Shown in pieces: positions 12,265 through 23,940 of a stretch of DNA of 64,000 bases. The translations under genes and the position numbers were made by a program. The notes beneath the pieces were generated by a model. The model saw only the letters and a program-made list of their open reading frames with translations. It did not search any database and had not been told where the DNA came from. Positions within the stretch are counted from its first letter, which is position 1. Each line of letters opens with the position of its first letter. This DNA is from Saccharum officinarum (lineage: Eukaryota; Streptophyta; Magnoliopsida; Poales; Poaceae). Location of the stretch: NCBI GenBank assembly GCA_020631735.1, contig CM036221.1, forward strand, positions 12,009,381 through 12,073,380, given 5' to 3'.

Positions 12265-12395
12265 CAATCCCCTACTTCTTGGCCGCGTTGCCTCCGTCTC
12301 CTCGGGTATATAGTTGCTAGCCGGGGAAGGGGAGCGGCCAAACCAACACCCGTCGCCCACAGGAACATCGTCAAGATCGGCTACTTCTAGGCTAC
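12265..12395 (+). pseudogene. Stray copy of the GRP-A core promoter and leader exon
   Basis: This stretch matches 19970-20095 upstream of GRP-A: GCCTCCGTCTCCTCGGGTAT, the TATATAG box (12308-12314), GCCGGGGA, CGGCCAAACCA, GCCCACAGGAACATCG and GATCGGCTACT occur in the same order with small indels. No GRP coding exon follows, so it is a detached promoter/5'UTR fragment, either left from a lost paralogue or carried by a transposon. Confidence 0.75.
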
Positions 12396-15300
12396 TCTTG
12401 GAGGTAGGGGCAACTGTGCCTATTCTCCCTCCATGTAAAAAGGCCTAGCGCTTAATTAGTCCGAGGACATGTATGTAAATTTGTGAACCAAATGGGGTAG
12501 GGAGGAAGATTGCCTCCTCCCACCTCCCTTATAAATAAAACCCAAGGGGCAAGGGCAAAGGCGGCTCTCTTGATTTTCCCCTAACCTTAATCTTTTGGTT
12601 GGTGAGGGTAAGGGTACAAGCAAAGGGCTACAATCCCACGAGAAATAAAATTGATGTTAGGTGGAAGTTACTTTATGAAGAATTAGATAAAATCCTCCTA
12701 TAGACTGTATATGCTGAAATGATGTAAGCTCCTATTGCTCCCTTCTAATATGTTTGGCTGACAAGAAAAACACTGCTTAGTGAGCTATATAGGTTTTTGC
12801 AGCCCCTATAGAATAAATATTATGCTACTACTTATAAGACAGGTACATAAATTGGTAACAAAAATATCGTTGTTTTTGTACTGGTATGAGTACTTAAGTT
12901 AAGTTTGAAGGGAGTGAAATGTTTTTAGTTGTCATATTGTACAGATTTGCAGAAAAACAAATCCAATGCAGGCCACAAATAAGTAAAATTAAGTCCACAT
13001 ATTGGAAGGTTTAGGGTTTGTAAGGTTAACTAACATTGCTGGATGGACCTTGCTAAATATTTTCTGAAAAGGCTCCCCTGATTTTCATGCCGATGCTGCT
13101 TCTGTACCGAACATACAATAAACTTGGAAAACAAGTGAATATGGTGCTAGTCCATCTGGAGGATGAGTTGTAAGTGAAGAAGTTGTTGCCTTTTGAGGAA
13201 TCTATTAATAGAGGTTGTTAATCTTAGTTCTTGTTCTTATGGCCTTTCCTGTAATGTCTTATGTGTAACACTTTTTTTTTGCAATGTCCTCATTTGATAT
13301 GAATGATTGATCGAGCCACAGTGTATCCTAAAGATTAAACAGAAGGGATCCCTCGCTTTTGAGATGCCCGTGGATCTAAAGGAGGCCCTTGCCTTCATCA
13401 GACCACCAAACATTTGCATAGGTGTACCTTCGCACTATCAAAAATTGTTTGAGCCCTTATCTGAACTTTATTTCTATTGCTAGATTTTTGATAAAGTGAG
13501 ACGTCGTTCAATTGTTGTTTTTTCATGGAACAATTGTTGTATCCTGCTAGTTGTACTGATCTTACTGAGATAATCTTGCCTTCATATTATTCTACATGGC
13601 AAGTAAACTTAATAATTTATTTTGCTGAGGCAATGAAACTGAATTGCTATTTTTTGTTTACCTCCGTAACACTTGAAATCACATTTGCATGAGGTGCCTG
13701 TGGTGTCAAATTCTGTTAGTATTAAAAAATGAGATTTATTTTCAAGGAAATAGAGTCAATCGGTGCAGAGTAGAGTTTAAGGAGGAATTTGTTAAAGGCA
13801 GTTGGGTATGGATTGTTGTCAGTTTAAGTTTTTGACTTGAAATATGGCTATTTGGTTGATTGCACTATGCTTACATAAACATCAATCAAAGAAAGTGTGT
13901 ACCTATGCATTGTTATTCATAATGTTTGAATGTATAGTTGCAAGGGAAGTTGCAGGTACAGCTATATCTAAAGCATGGCCGCATGGGAGGTTTCTGTGGT
14001 GTAAGATGGAGTTGTTTATTTTTTAAATAGAAATTATTTTCAAGAAAATAGAAATATGTTGGTGGAAAGCAGAGGTTAATGATGAACTGGTTAAAGCTAG
14101 TAACACATAAATTGTAAATTTGTTACCAGAAACATGTTTTTTTGGTTGACTGTTAATTTTTTGTGTCTTTAGGAATTGCAAAAGAAAGCAATGAAACTGA
14201 TGGCACTATGTTTAAATGAATAGTGAACAAAGAAAGTGTGTGATAGCTAAAAGGTCTGTGCTATCTGTGACCTAATATTCATATGGTCTTGTAGCGTGTT
14301 AACTATCATCTATATTTTTAGCTGGTTAGAGAAAAATGAGTGTTAGTGGTGGTATGAGGAAAGGCAATTGTTCCTGCCTTTTTCGCCAATTGGAATTTGA
14401 AATGTTGTTTCATCAATACACTCTGTTGTTTGATATACAATTTCACTGATTCCTAATCTGGCCTTGAGTGTTTTGTTCTTTTGTTACTATTCCTGTTGTT
14501 AGTACCATAGATATGTGCCTTGTGTATGCTTGGACAACATATTTCTCATGTGCTATGAAATCATAATCTTTGATGTCAAAATGTCTGTCAAGCAATGTAT
14601 GAACAATGCCTTCATTGTATAGATATGGTGGAATGCCACAAACAACAATTAGCACTTTCATTTTCCATGATGTTGAAACTGAGCCATACTCATTTGTCCA
14701 TGGCATGAATTCTAACTGGAAATTGGGTGTTTAGCATGTTGTGTGCAAGCAACCTATGCTGCATTTGTTTTGTTGGTAGCACTGAGAGGAATCAGATTGA
14801 AAAGAGCTAACCAATCACAGCTTAGAGCTATGGAAAGCGAAAAAGGTTACCGTCCAGCATGTACACTTATACTATATAAGCAAACAGCCGAATCACAATA
14901 TATTGGCTTCCTGTTTGGCTGCTTTGTGATTTCTTACACTTGAGCTTGAGTAGCTTCCACTTGTAATTTTCTGTGCACAAGAATGCAGTTGACTAAAATT
15001 GTGCACCTGGAAAATGTGTTTTGGATAGAAAAGTTTTTTTTTGCTCGTGCATAGGCCATAAGAAGAACGAACATCACCGGCTAGCCTGATGACATGGGAG
15101 TTTGGTTATGTGCTAGTATTTGAGAATGATTGCATCCCATTTATTGAACAAGGCGAACCTTTGTCAGAAGACGAAACAATTCGGGAAACAAAGGCCAACA
15201 CTGGTAATGAGAATTGAGAACGTAGCTCAAAGTGCACATCCTCCGGTAGAGATTCCCCATAATCATGTGCACGCTTGAAGTTCTAAGGTGGAAGAAGCAA

Positions 15301-16019
15301 ACATTGACCAGTCTCATTTTTCTGATTGGTTGATGCGAGGATTAGTCATGGTCATCCTCTCATTTGTAGGCACTAATAGAACTGGCATTGTAAAATGTAA
15401 ATACACTTTTGGAGTAGTTGCCGCAGCATAGCTGTGATGTGCTGCTGGTGTTAAAAGTTTGTACTATTAAGCATTTGTATTATGTAACTTTTGTTTCCCC
15501 ATAATTCCATTGGCTGTTGCCTCTTATTTATATGATTGACCGTTTAAGGAGTGATTAACTATTTAAGTGTCAATTGATATACCAGTTTTGAGCAGTGATT
15601 CAATGTTATCACATTGTAACCCTGAATTTTCCGTTCTCTTGTACTGCAACCAGCTCTACCACTATGGGAATTTGATTGCTTTCTCACTAACTCAAGTCAT
15701 CCTGCTGTTTAAGCAACCTTTTTGGTCATACAAATTTAAAGATTGTCTTTCAGAGATGAAAAATTAAACGAAGATGGTGACTGCCAATGGTAGTGGTACA
15801 AAATCCATGGAAAGCATATGTAAATGATTCATTTTCAGTGGATGCCAATGATAGTGGTACAAAATCCATGGGATGATACACTATGATCCTTGCATAGAAT
15901 TCAAAAAAATACCTTCATTTTCAAATTGTCAGCTCGAGTATTTGTATTATGAACCAGACTTTTTTAAAATTCACACCAAAGGAAAAGAAAGAGCTGATTA
16001 CAAACCACTAGTTGGTGCT
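12396..16019. other. Intergenic, intron-like AT-rich DNA, no complete gene
   Basis: A long AT-rich region with a TATA-like TTATAAATAAA near 12530 and a few short open frames. Apart from the weak coding remnant at 14443-14706, nothing could be supported. Confidence 0.4.
14443..14706 (-). pseudogene. Possible coding remnant, unrecognised protein (87 aa)
   Basis: The minus strand carries an 87-codon open frame with sensible composition (MKVLIVVCGIPPYLYNEGIV, then HTLLDRHFDI). It faintly recalls grass DUF4283-like proteins of retroelement origin, but I do not recognise it firmly. No neighbouring exons were found. It may be a fragment of a decayed element or a chance frame. Confidence 0.3.
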
Positions 16020-16137
16020 TTGTGTTAAGTGTTTACTCCGGGTAGCGGATGGCCCCTCGCCGTGCCCTTCCGCGGAGCGTGTAAAACCTCCCCTTCCACT
16101 TAATGAAGCACGTGCTATAGCACGCTTTCAAAAAAAA
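16020..16137 (+). mobile_element. LINE- or SINE-like 3' end with A-tail
   Basis: A short GC-richer block (GGGTAGCGGATGGCCCCTCG) leads to CCACTTAATGAAGCACG, TTTC and an A8 run, the pattern of grass non-LTR retroelement 3' ends. The 5' border and target duplication were not found. Confidence 0.45.
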
Positions 16138-16747
16138 TTGGAGTGAAGTTAACTGCCAAACCCTATCCAACAAAATATGATTACGAGGTATCATTTGTTT
16201 TAAAGACAGCTTCCGAGGTATCATCCTATGCTGCACTCTTCATAGACTAGTTCAGATTCTCGATGAAGGCAGAAAATAATGAGCTGACATGTTACATCTC
16301 CAATGATTCTATCAATAAAACTAGGATATGCTTACTCTTTCATGCTTTCATGACCTGCAATCAATTGAGACAAATTCTCAATATGAAAACCTATCAGATC
16401 TCATAGCTGCTAGGGCAGCAAACAGATGTCAGTGTGAAAAACATATTAGAGCCCATACTGATGATGATGTCGGTGCGTTAATAGCAAGGATGTTATCATA
16501 GCAATACTATAAGCGTCATCTCCAAGTGAAAGTGCAGTAGTTGAGCTAACCATCATGCTGAATTTTGTACTGGTTCCGTAGTACCATGTTTTAAAATAAA
16601 ACAATGTACCCATGATATATCGAAAATAAAAATGGAAACATGATTATGAAGCCTAAAACTCTATAATAGCAAATAAATCTGAAAGTTGCACCTAGCAAGA
16701 TTGATGTATAATAGCAGGTCATGTTCACAAGATCTAGAAATTCCTTA

Positions 16748-16877
16748 GGGCTTGTTTGGTTCCTCAGGAATAGAGCCCTGGACTAATTCCTAGTTGGATT
16801 GTTTCACAAATTTGTATGTACTAATCTCGAGAAGATGAAATTATTCCCGGTCCATTCCAAGGAAACCGAACCGACCC
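16748..16877. mobile_element. Tourist-like MITE, 130 bp, TSD TTA
   Basis: Imperfect terminal inverted repeats GGGCTTGTTTGGTTCC and GGAAACCGAACCGACCC are flanked by TTA at 16745-16747 and 16878-16880. It is non-coding. TSD and termini fit a PIF/Harbinger-derived MITE. Confidence 0.7.
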
Positions 16878-16901
16878 TTAAAGAGAAGATGTAGACATTA
16901 C

Positions 16902-16962
16902 CTTTTCGGTCGCCCACCATCTTCAAGCTCGGCAGCACCAGCTCCGGCGTGGTGGGTGCCAT
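16902..16962 (-). CDS. Candidate first coding exon of an unrecognised minus-strand gene
   Basis: On the minus strand a strong plant start context (CCGCCATGGCACC) opens MAPTTPELVLPSLKMVGDRK and runs directly into a donor site AAAAG|GTAATG at 16901. The upstream side (16970-17200) is GC-rich like a 5' region, and the downstream side is AT-rich like an intron and contains the 130-bp MITE. I could not find a second exon or recognise the protein, so this may be a fragment. Confidence 0.3.
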
Positions 16963-17562
16963 GGCGGAAAACCACAAAACTGTCAGCTAACCATAACGGA
17001 TCTGTGCAGGATCTAGTCAATGCTTGGAGGGGTACCTTGGTCGAGGCCCGGCCGTGATGGCCAAGGCCCGCGCAGCGGTGCAAAGCTGCTCAATGCGTTG
17101 GGCTCCAAGCTCCACCCGGACATGGATGAAGAGGAGCGGAACGAGTCGGACCGGACGGCAGGGGCCAGGAGGAGGAAGAAAGATTCGAGGCCTAATGGCT
17201 AATGGTTTTCAGCGCGAAAAAAAAACCTGCACTCGTTGATAGATCATGAATGTGTGTGTGCCGGTGTGCGCGGGGCGCGGCTGTCCGTGTCACCACTCAC
17301 CTTTGAACCTGGTCACTTGCCGAAGCAAAGCGGCGCTAGCTTTGCGTCAAACCAAGCTACGACGCTTGTTTCATTCATGGCACGTAAGAAAAGGGTTGTG
17401 CGTAGGCTCTCTAATCGCTTATATTACCCAGAGGCGGAAAAAAACAATTATCAGAGAAAGGTTTATTTCGATCAAAGCACGTTGTAGTTATGACAAAACA
17501 GCGGATAAGTCTCCCGAAAGGAGCCCTACCAAACATCTCCTAAATAATAATCCTGTCCTCTT

Positions 17563-18192
17563 ATTAGTCTATTTGTCCTAGGAAGTTATGTCGCCACTAT
17601 TCACACCATACTTTGAACCTGTTTGTTTGTTCGACTTCATTCAATCCTAGCGTGATCGTGACCATCTCCTTTGTGCCGAGTAAGAGTCCCCAGCCATAAG
17701 TATCTATACCTTTATTTTTATATATAAGTAACGAGCAAAATTTCTAAAGGCTCGTTTGGATTCTTAAAATTGAATTTATTATAATAATCATAATTGAGAC
17801 ATATATTAATTAAGCTAATATGGTTACATATGGATTATATTTGTATATTATTGTTGTTTATACGAGAGAGATACTTATGTGTTACATTTCTACCGTAGGA
17901 GAGCGAGATGAATAGCATATTATAAGCTGCAAAATAGAAACATAGAATGGTGATATATAGAATCAGTTTCCATCTCACACCCTATAAATTTAGGATAAGC
18001 TTACATGTGAACTTTGGAAAATAATGGAATGCTAAATTCTAAACCAAATAGCCTAATTTATTAAATAGATTTCAATTTCTCCAAATGAAAGAATCCAAAC
18101 GGCCTCTAACCGTATATTTTTCCCATAATTTCATCCTTCACTCTATCGTGAGTCTGTATGTCCTTCCACACCCTTGAGCATAAGAGTCTTAG
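17563..18192 (+). repeat. Direct duplication, copy 1 (about 630 bp)
   Basis: The stretch from TCTATTTGTCCTAGGAAG to CACCCTTGAGCATAAGAGTC is repeated at 18303-18927 with scattered substitutions. Inside each copy is a MITE-like unit whose ends are inverted (CTCGTTTGGATTCTT near 17752 and AAGAATCCAAACGGCC near 18090). Confidence 0.75.
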
Positions 18193-18200
18193 CAAACAAC

Positions 18201-18298
18201 CACTTTTGCCGAGTGCTTAGTGGCTGTTTGCCGAGTACCTGATAGAATGCCCTCGGTAAACTTCCAGACACTCGGCAAACGGCTGGTTTCCGGTAGTG
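18201..18298. mobile_element. Short CACTA remnant between the two duplicate copies
   Basis: Four GCCGAGT / CTCGG subterminal words lie within 98 bp, and the right end reads GGTTTCCGGTAGTG, a CACTACCGG-type terminus. The left end reads CACTTTTGCC rather than CACTA, and the flanking triplets (AAC, ATC) do not match, so it looks truncated. Confidence 0.6.
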
Positions 18299-18302
18299 AT
18301 CA

Positions 18303-18927
18303 GTCTATTTGTCCTAGGAAGTCATGTCGCCACTATTCACACCATACTTTGAACCTATTTGTTAGTTCAACTTCATTCAATCCTAGCGTGATCGTGACCA
18401 TCTCCTTTGTGCCGAGTAGGAGCCCCCAGCCGTAAGTATCTATACCTTTATTTTTATATATAATTAACGAGCAAAATTTTCTGAACGCCCGTTTGGATTT
18501 TTGAATTGAATTCATTATAATAATCATAATTGAGACATATATTAATTAAGCTAATATAGTTGTATATGAATTATATTTATATATTATTATTGGCTATACG
18601 AGAGAGATACTTATGTGTTATATTTCTACCGTAGGAGAGCGAGATGAATAGCATATTATAAGTTGCAAAGTAGAAATATAGAATGGTGATATATAGAATC
18701 AGTTTTCATCTCACACCCTATGAATTTAGGATAGGTTTATATGTGAACTTTGAAAAGTGGTGAAATATTAAATTCTAAATCAAATAGCCTAGTTTATTAA
18801 GTAGATTTTAATTCCTCCAAATAAAAGGATCTAAATGGCCCTGACCGTAAATCTTTCCCATAATTTCATCCTTCACTCTATCGTGAGTATGTATGTCCTT
18901 CCACACCCTTGAGCATAAGAGTCTTAT
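18303..18927 (+). repeat. Direct duplication, copy 2
   Basis: Second copy of the 17563-18192 segment, starting TCTATTTGTCCTAGGAAGTC, with point differences and a decayed inner MITE (CCCGTTTGGATTTTT near 18488; AAGGATCTAAATGGCC near 18825). Confidence 0.75.
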
Positions 18928-19600
18928 CCAATTTTACTACTATAAAAGTAATATGATGAATTAGAGATAAAAGTCCTAATGATCCAGTGTCCGATGTGTG
19001 ACTTGAACTCATGATCATATTTATATATAGGAGTTAGAACAGTGCGCGTCCATTTATATAGTAGAGGTGTGATTCTAAAAATATATTAGAACAGATGACG
19101 TAATCCGTACATTTAACTAATGATGATAAAAAAGATAAAATTTCCCCATAATTTTTTCATTTGTCAGCCTATCCTACCACGCACCTCACTCTCCCCTCTC
19201 TGCATGTCACCATTATCATTCACACATTTGTAATTCAAATTTGATATGAGACCCCATTTCTAATCCGAAACCAAACCACGTTTCCAACGGGGTGTGTCTA
19301 TCCACACCGTGGAGTCAAATTTTAAGATGTATTAAAATAGATGACGCGATTTCCCTAAGAAAAAAAAATAGATGCCGCGATTGATGCATAAATCCGTGAA
19401 GTTGTCGAGTGACTGCGCGCCACGTTGGCACGTTGTAACTTAATAACGCCCTTTTTCTGTGTTTTTTTTTTTGAGGAACCAATAACGCCTTTTTTTCTGC
19501 CTTGCGTAATTTTCAACAAAAAAAATAAACATCGCATCGAGTAGAAACAGGCCCAATTCGGCTCACCTAGGCCTGCCCAGCAATTCCACACGAGAGGAGA
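18928..19600. other. Intergenic spacer upstream of the GRP-A promoter
   Basis: AT-rich with two related ATAGATGACG / AGATGACGTAATCC stretches and a T-run near 19461. No gene is supported. Confidence 0.4.
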
Positions 19601-20000
19601 GCCAAATGGGTCCAGCCGGTCCAGTTCGTCCGCATATTCCGGCCGACGCGTGGGGCCCATGGCACGCGTCACCACGCGTGGATACCACGCAAATATGGCG
19701 GTCCGCTCGCCGACCCGAGTCACTGCGCGGTGGGCCCTGCCGGTGGTGTGGGTGGGATTCGGTTCCTTCGTTCCTTTCCTTTCCTCCCTCCCACGCGCTC
19801 GCGACGCGCAAGTCGGAGGCGGCAACCGCCTGCCCCGGGCCCGCATGGCAGCGGCGCGGCGCCTGCAGATCAAAGTCTATCCGCCCGCGAATAGCTCCTC
19901 CCCGGGCCCGCATGTCAGCCTGACTCGCCGCCACGCGTTTTCCCCCACCCGAATCCATCCCTGCCTTCTCGCCGCGTTGCGTTGCCTCCGTCTCCTCGGG
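19601..20000 (+). promoter_or_regulatory. GRP-A upstream promoter, GC-rich with ACGCGT boxes
   Basis: The 400 bp before the TATA box contains ACGCGT four times (19646, 19664, 19674, 19933), plus further CACGCG words. ACGCGT-type CGCG boxes are the known binding site of CAMTA calmodulin-binding factors, so calcium- or stress-linked control is a reasonable inference. Confidence 0.45.
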
Positions 20001-20007
20001 TATATAG
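20001..20007 (+). promoter_or_regulatory. TATA box of GRP-A
   Basis: TATATAG in a GC-rich setting, followed about 30 bp later by a leader that ends at a clear donor site. The same box and context recur in the stray copy at 12308. Confidence 0.7.
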
Positions 20008-20031
20008 CCGCCAGCCGGGGATGGGAACGGC

Positions 20032-21202
20032 CAAACCAGCAGCCGTTCGCCCACAGGAACATCGCCGCCCGAGATCGGCTACTACTTCTGGCCGGCGCCG
20101 GAGTTCGCGTCGTCGTTCGGTATGCCCAACTCTCCTTCCACCTTCTTGTCTCTCTATATTATACCTGGGCGTATTTCGGTTAGATTTTTTTTTTGGTTCC
20201 ACAAGTTTAGGGATACATGTGGTGTGTGTAGATCGATGATTTTTGCTTGTTGTCATGGTGCTTGAGTTCTGTGGATGGTGTGTGATCTGTCGATCTGGAG
20301 TGCGTGGCTGTACTTGTAACTTGTAAGGATCCTCCTCCCCTGTTTGATCGAGGTGGAGAAGGGGAATTTATCGTGCATAGGGGATTTTGTGGATCCAGCA
20401 ATGATTAGGGTGGAAGATCTAATAATAAATTAAAATGTTTTAGGGTTGGAATAGAGGCAACCAGTAGATCCTAGCACTTTTGGTGGCGAAAAAGGCAACG
20501 CTTAGGGTCTGTTCTGCTTGCCAATACAGAGTATGTAGAACATGTATATTCAGTTATCTAAGGCCGATACAGTAGCACGCTGAAGTGATGTGCAGTAGGA
20601 AATTGGAATGATACTCGACCATTATGATAGACATGCAATTGCATTTGTAATTCCTTTTATAGGAATCGTTTGGCTTGCGTGTTGCAATGCACAATTAGCT
20701 ACTAGTATGTTTTAGACGCATTGTTTTTTCTTCCTTCAGCAATTATACACAGCAGTCATTCTTTAGCTGCTCTGTTTTACCATTCTTCTGATCCCCCAGT
20801 GGAAGATCTAAGCTTGGATCACAAGTTGTGTAAGGAGAGGGCAGTAGAACTGTAGAAGCAGTATTCGGATAGAAACAACCTTTTTATTTTTTCTATGCGT
20901 TAACTTCATTAATAAAACTGACTTCATCTAGAAAAGATGTTCTTACAGTATTACTACATTCATCCTGTTCCAATATACTAGTATACCGTTCGATTTCATC
21001 AGTACACTACCACATCCAAACTAAAGCTAGTCTACTTTTGTCCCTGCATCACCTGTTTCATTGCCGTGCATTCTGTTGCTGATATATTGAATTTACTCAC
21101 TCCATTCTTCCATCTTGTTTCAGTCTGCATTCATCTTGTTTCAAAATACACTTCAGCTGGCTCACAGTTTGATATATATACTCTTGCATGTTCTTTCTTC
21201 AG
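20032..21202 (+). other. GRP-A 5'UTR exon and leader intron
   Basis: The leader runs from about 20032 (estimated from the TATA box) to a donor TTCG|GTATGC at 20119/20120. The acceptor TTTCTTCAG ends at 21202, giving a 5'UTR intron of about 1.08 kb, and the ATG follows 16 bp later. Leader introns of this kind often raise expression in grasses. GRP-B has the same arrangement with a shorter intron. Confidence 0.65.
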
Positions 21203-21218
21203 GTGACTTGGGGAGACA

Positions 21219-22220
21219 ATGGGAGGAGGGAAGGACAAGCATGACGAGAGCGACAAGGGGCTCTTCTCAAACATGATGCACGGCGTTGCCGGTGGCCATG
21301 GGTACCCCCACCAGGGATACCCTCCGCAGGGCTACCCGCCAGCACCAGGAGCATACCCACCTCCCCCAGGGGCGTATCCTCCTCCTCCAGGGGCATACCC
21401 ACCTCCACCTGGGGCGTACCCACCACAACATGGGTACCCTCAGCCGGGTGGCTACCCACCGCAAGGTGGATATCCTCCTGCAGGCTACCCCGGCTCATCT
21501 CACCAGGGTATGATCTTCTCTTCAGTTCTATACTAATCTTTTAAAGTAGATTGAGATCAGAATGGCTAGTAGTAGCATCGGTACTGACTCAACATGGTGT
21601 GAATTGCTCTAAAATTATATGCTTTGCCTTCTAAATCATAGATACTTGGCCATAACAATAGCTAGCACAGCAAAAGGAACAGCCATGAGAGTAGCTAATT
21701 TGTCCAACTCCAGCAAATACTTGTGCCTTTTCTATTTACAAATAATAATGATATTTAAACAGTTTATTGAGGAGTTTGAGATTGCAGAACTGTACTTTCT
21801 CATACACTTGCACTAACATTATAACCTGATCTCGTTGTAATGTTGGAAATTGGTATTTCTGTTCCACTGATCCAGTAAAATGTTGGAGCTCATTTCATGC
21901 TAATGTCTCTTGTGATTTCAGGTTATGGAAGCAGCCACGGTGGGAGCCACATGGGGATGGGGACAGTTCTAGCTGGAGGTGCCGCCGCAGCCGCCGCTGC
22001 TTACGGAGCACACAAGCTTTCTCATGGCCATAGCGGACACGGTGGACATGGGGCCTTTGGAGGTTATGGTCATGGTGGTTACGGACATGGCTATGGTGGG
22101 CACGGCAAGTTCAAGCATGGTCACGGCCACCACGGCAAGTTCAAGCACGGTCACGGCAAGTTCAAGCATGGCAAGCATGGGCACGGCATGTTTGGCGGCA
22201 AGTTCAAGAAGTGGAAGTGA
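21219..22220 (+). CDS. Glycine-rich protein A3-like: Pro/Gly/Tyr repeats plus His/Gly-rich tail (GRP-A)
   Basis: Two coding exons, 21219-21507 and 21922-22220, are joined in phase 1 (CACCAGG|GTATGA donor, TTTCAG acceptor) and give 195 residues. Residues 27-92 are GYPPQ and GAYPPPP repeats, 107-127 is an Ala/Gly-rich hydrophobic segment (TVLAGGAAAAAAAYGAHKL), and 130-195 is His/Gly-rich with repeated GKFKHGHG and a basic end (KFKKWK). This layout fits plant GRP-A3 / XYPPX-type small proteins. Their biochemical role is not established, and the His-rich tail could bind metal ions (inference). There is no signal peptide. The N-terminus is charged (GGGKDKHDESDK). It is complete, with a TATA promoter and leader intron. 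Confidence 0.85.
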
Positions 22221-22740
22221 TGTGCTCTCCATGGTTGATCATAACTGAACTCGTATGCAGGCTTCCAGCACATCTGTTGCCTGGAATGCCCTTGCAGTGT
22301 ATTTAGCAGGGTGATCGCTTATTCATCCTTCATCTATATTTGCAGTAATCTAGCTTGTGGCGAGTAACATGATTGCTAATAAGTGACATAATAACCATTT
22401 GCTGTCTTGCTGGTACGCTGTACTATGTTGATGTTGTGGATGAAGCGCTGAGCCTCTGAAGATTATATCCTGTGTGTTGGAATGGTCGTACCCAGCGTTT
22501 ACCCTGCTCATGCAGGCACTGAATGTTTCTGTTGCCAGTAAATCATTGCTGAAGTTATTCTCTTGGTACTTGTTGCTGGTGTCCGAAAAGATGTGTATTA
22601 TGCGCTGATAAGATCAACTGTTTCTGTGCCCCTGAAATGCTGAATAGTAGATGTCAGTGTTTACGAGTATGAGTATGTGAAAGTATATGTATGATGTATG
22701 TGTGTACATACGATGTATGTGTGTCCGTATATGTTATGTA
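22221..22740. other. GRP-A 3' flank, no gene
   Basis: Probable 3'UTR and spacer. A TATGTGTGTACATACGATG-type simple-sequence patch lies at 22675-22745. No coding sequence. Confidence 0.5.
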
Positions 22741-22749
22741 TATGTGTAG

Positions 22750-23940
22750 CAGGGTTTTTAAACCCAGTGCGCCGGGTGGGAAAAATGAACGGCAGCACTA
22801 GCGCTCGGAAGCTCACGCCTGCTGCAAACGCGCGCAGCGCCTACTGCACACATAGGTGGGGCCTGCCAGCGCTACTCCCCCATGCTTCCTGCGCACCTCC
22901 ATGGCTGCACCACTCCCATCCATGCACGATGTCCCAGCACCTGCAACAAGTGACTCACATTGCAATATGCACAACACCTTCGATCTACTTTTGAAATATC
23001 TAAATGAAACAATTTTGCAACATACGTACAAAACAACTGAAACATTTGAAACATGCGCCTGAAACTCATGCAAAAACACAAGAAAAACAATTACAGACAT
23101 ATACAACATCCAGATAAAACACTTGCAACATATGTTTTAAACATATGCAACATCTAGATAAACATACTTGCAACGTACGTCGAAAAAAACAGATGAAACA
23201 TTGAGAACAAACACATGCAACACACGTGTACAATCATTGCAATAAATGAAACATCCCGATCTATTTTTGCAACATCTGCATGAAAGATAAAACACTTCCA
23301 ACATATTTGTGAAACATACACAACATCTAAATAAACACACTTGCAACATACGTCTGAAAAAAACAGATAAAATATTGAGAATAGATATTTGCAACATACG
23401 TGTACAATCATTGCGATATATACAACATCCCGATCTACTTTTGCAACACTTGAAACATAGCTACGAAACATTTGAAACACTTGAACACATGCGCTTGTAA
23501 CATGGTGGAGCCTAGGGACGGGTGATTCCAATCATTGGGGTCAGAGCCGGCGCCGCGCGAGCACCACCACCGCCACCACCATCGTTAGCAGCATCGGGCT
23601 TGGCGCGATCGGGCGAGCGGCGCGCGCGACGGGTGGGAGCGAGCGGCGCGGGATGGGTGCGCGGCAGCAGCGCGCGCGGAGCGGGCGCGCGACGTTCGGA
23701 CCGGAAGGCCGCCACGTTGGAGAAGGCCAGCAACGGAAGGGCGACACGGTGGATGCGCCGGCAGCGGTCATTTGCGTGCGACAGTGGGGAAAAGAAATGT
23801 CGCTGTGTTTTTTTTTTTGAGAAACCACGTCGTACTGAAAGGTGGAGAGGAGAAGGCCTGTTGGGCCTGATCGTTAAGTAGGCCCAGGAACGAGCCGTCC
23901 GGACGAAACACGCCTGGATTAACGCCAGTGTGCTAGCATT
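22750..23940 (+). repeat. Dispersed ATGTTGCAA-rich repeat, copy 2
   Basis: It begins with a GC-rich lead containing CACTAGCGCTCGGAAG (about 22797) and continues with 600 bp of TTGCAACATA / GAAACAT / GATCTACTTTTGCAAC words (22940-23510). It ends GC-rich with CCGTCCGGACGAAACACG (about 23900). The same order occurs in copy 3 (41948-52884), so these are one family. Non-coding; borders approximate. Confidence 0.5.

Noticed and set aside
19355..20256. Several open frames of 100-177 codons on both strands
   Set aside because: They overlap the GRP-A promoter and leader; the openness comes from high GC, and none has a domain.
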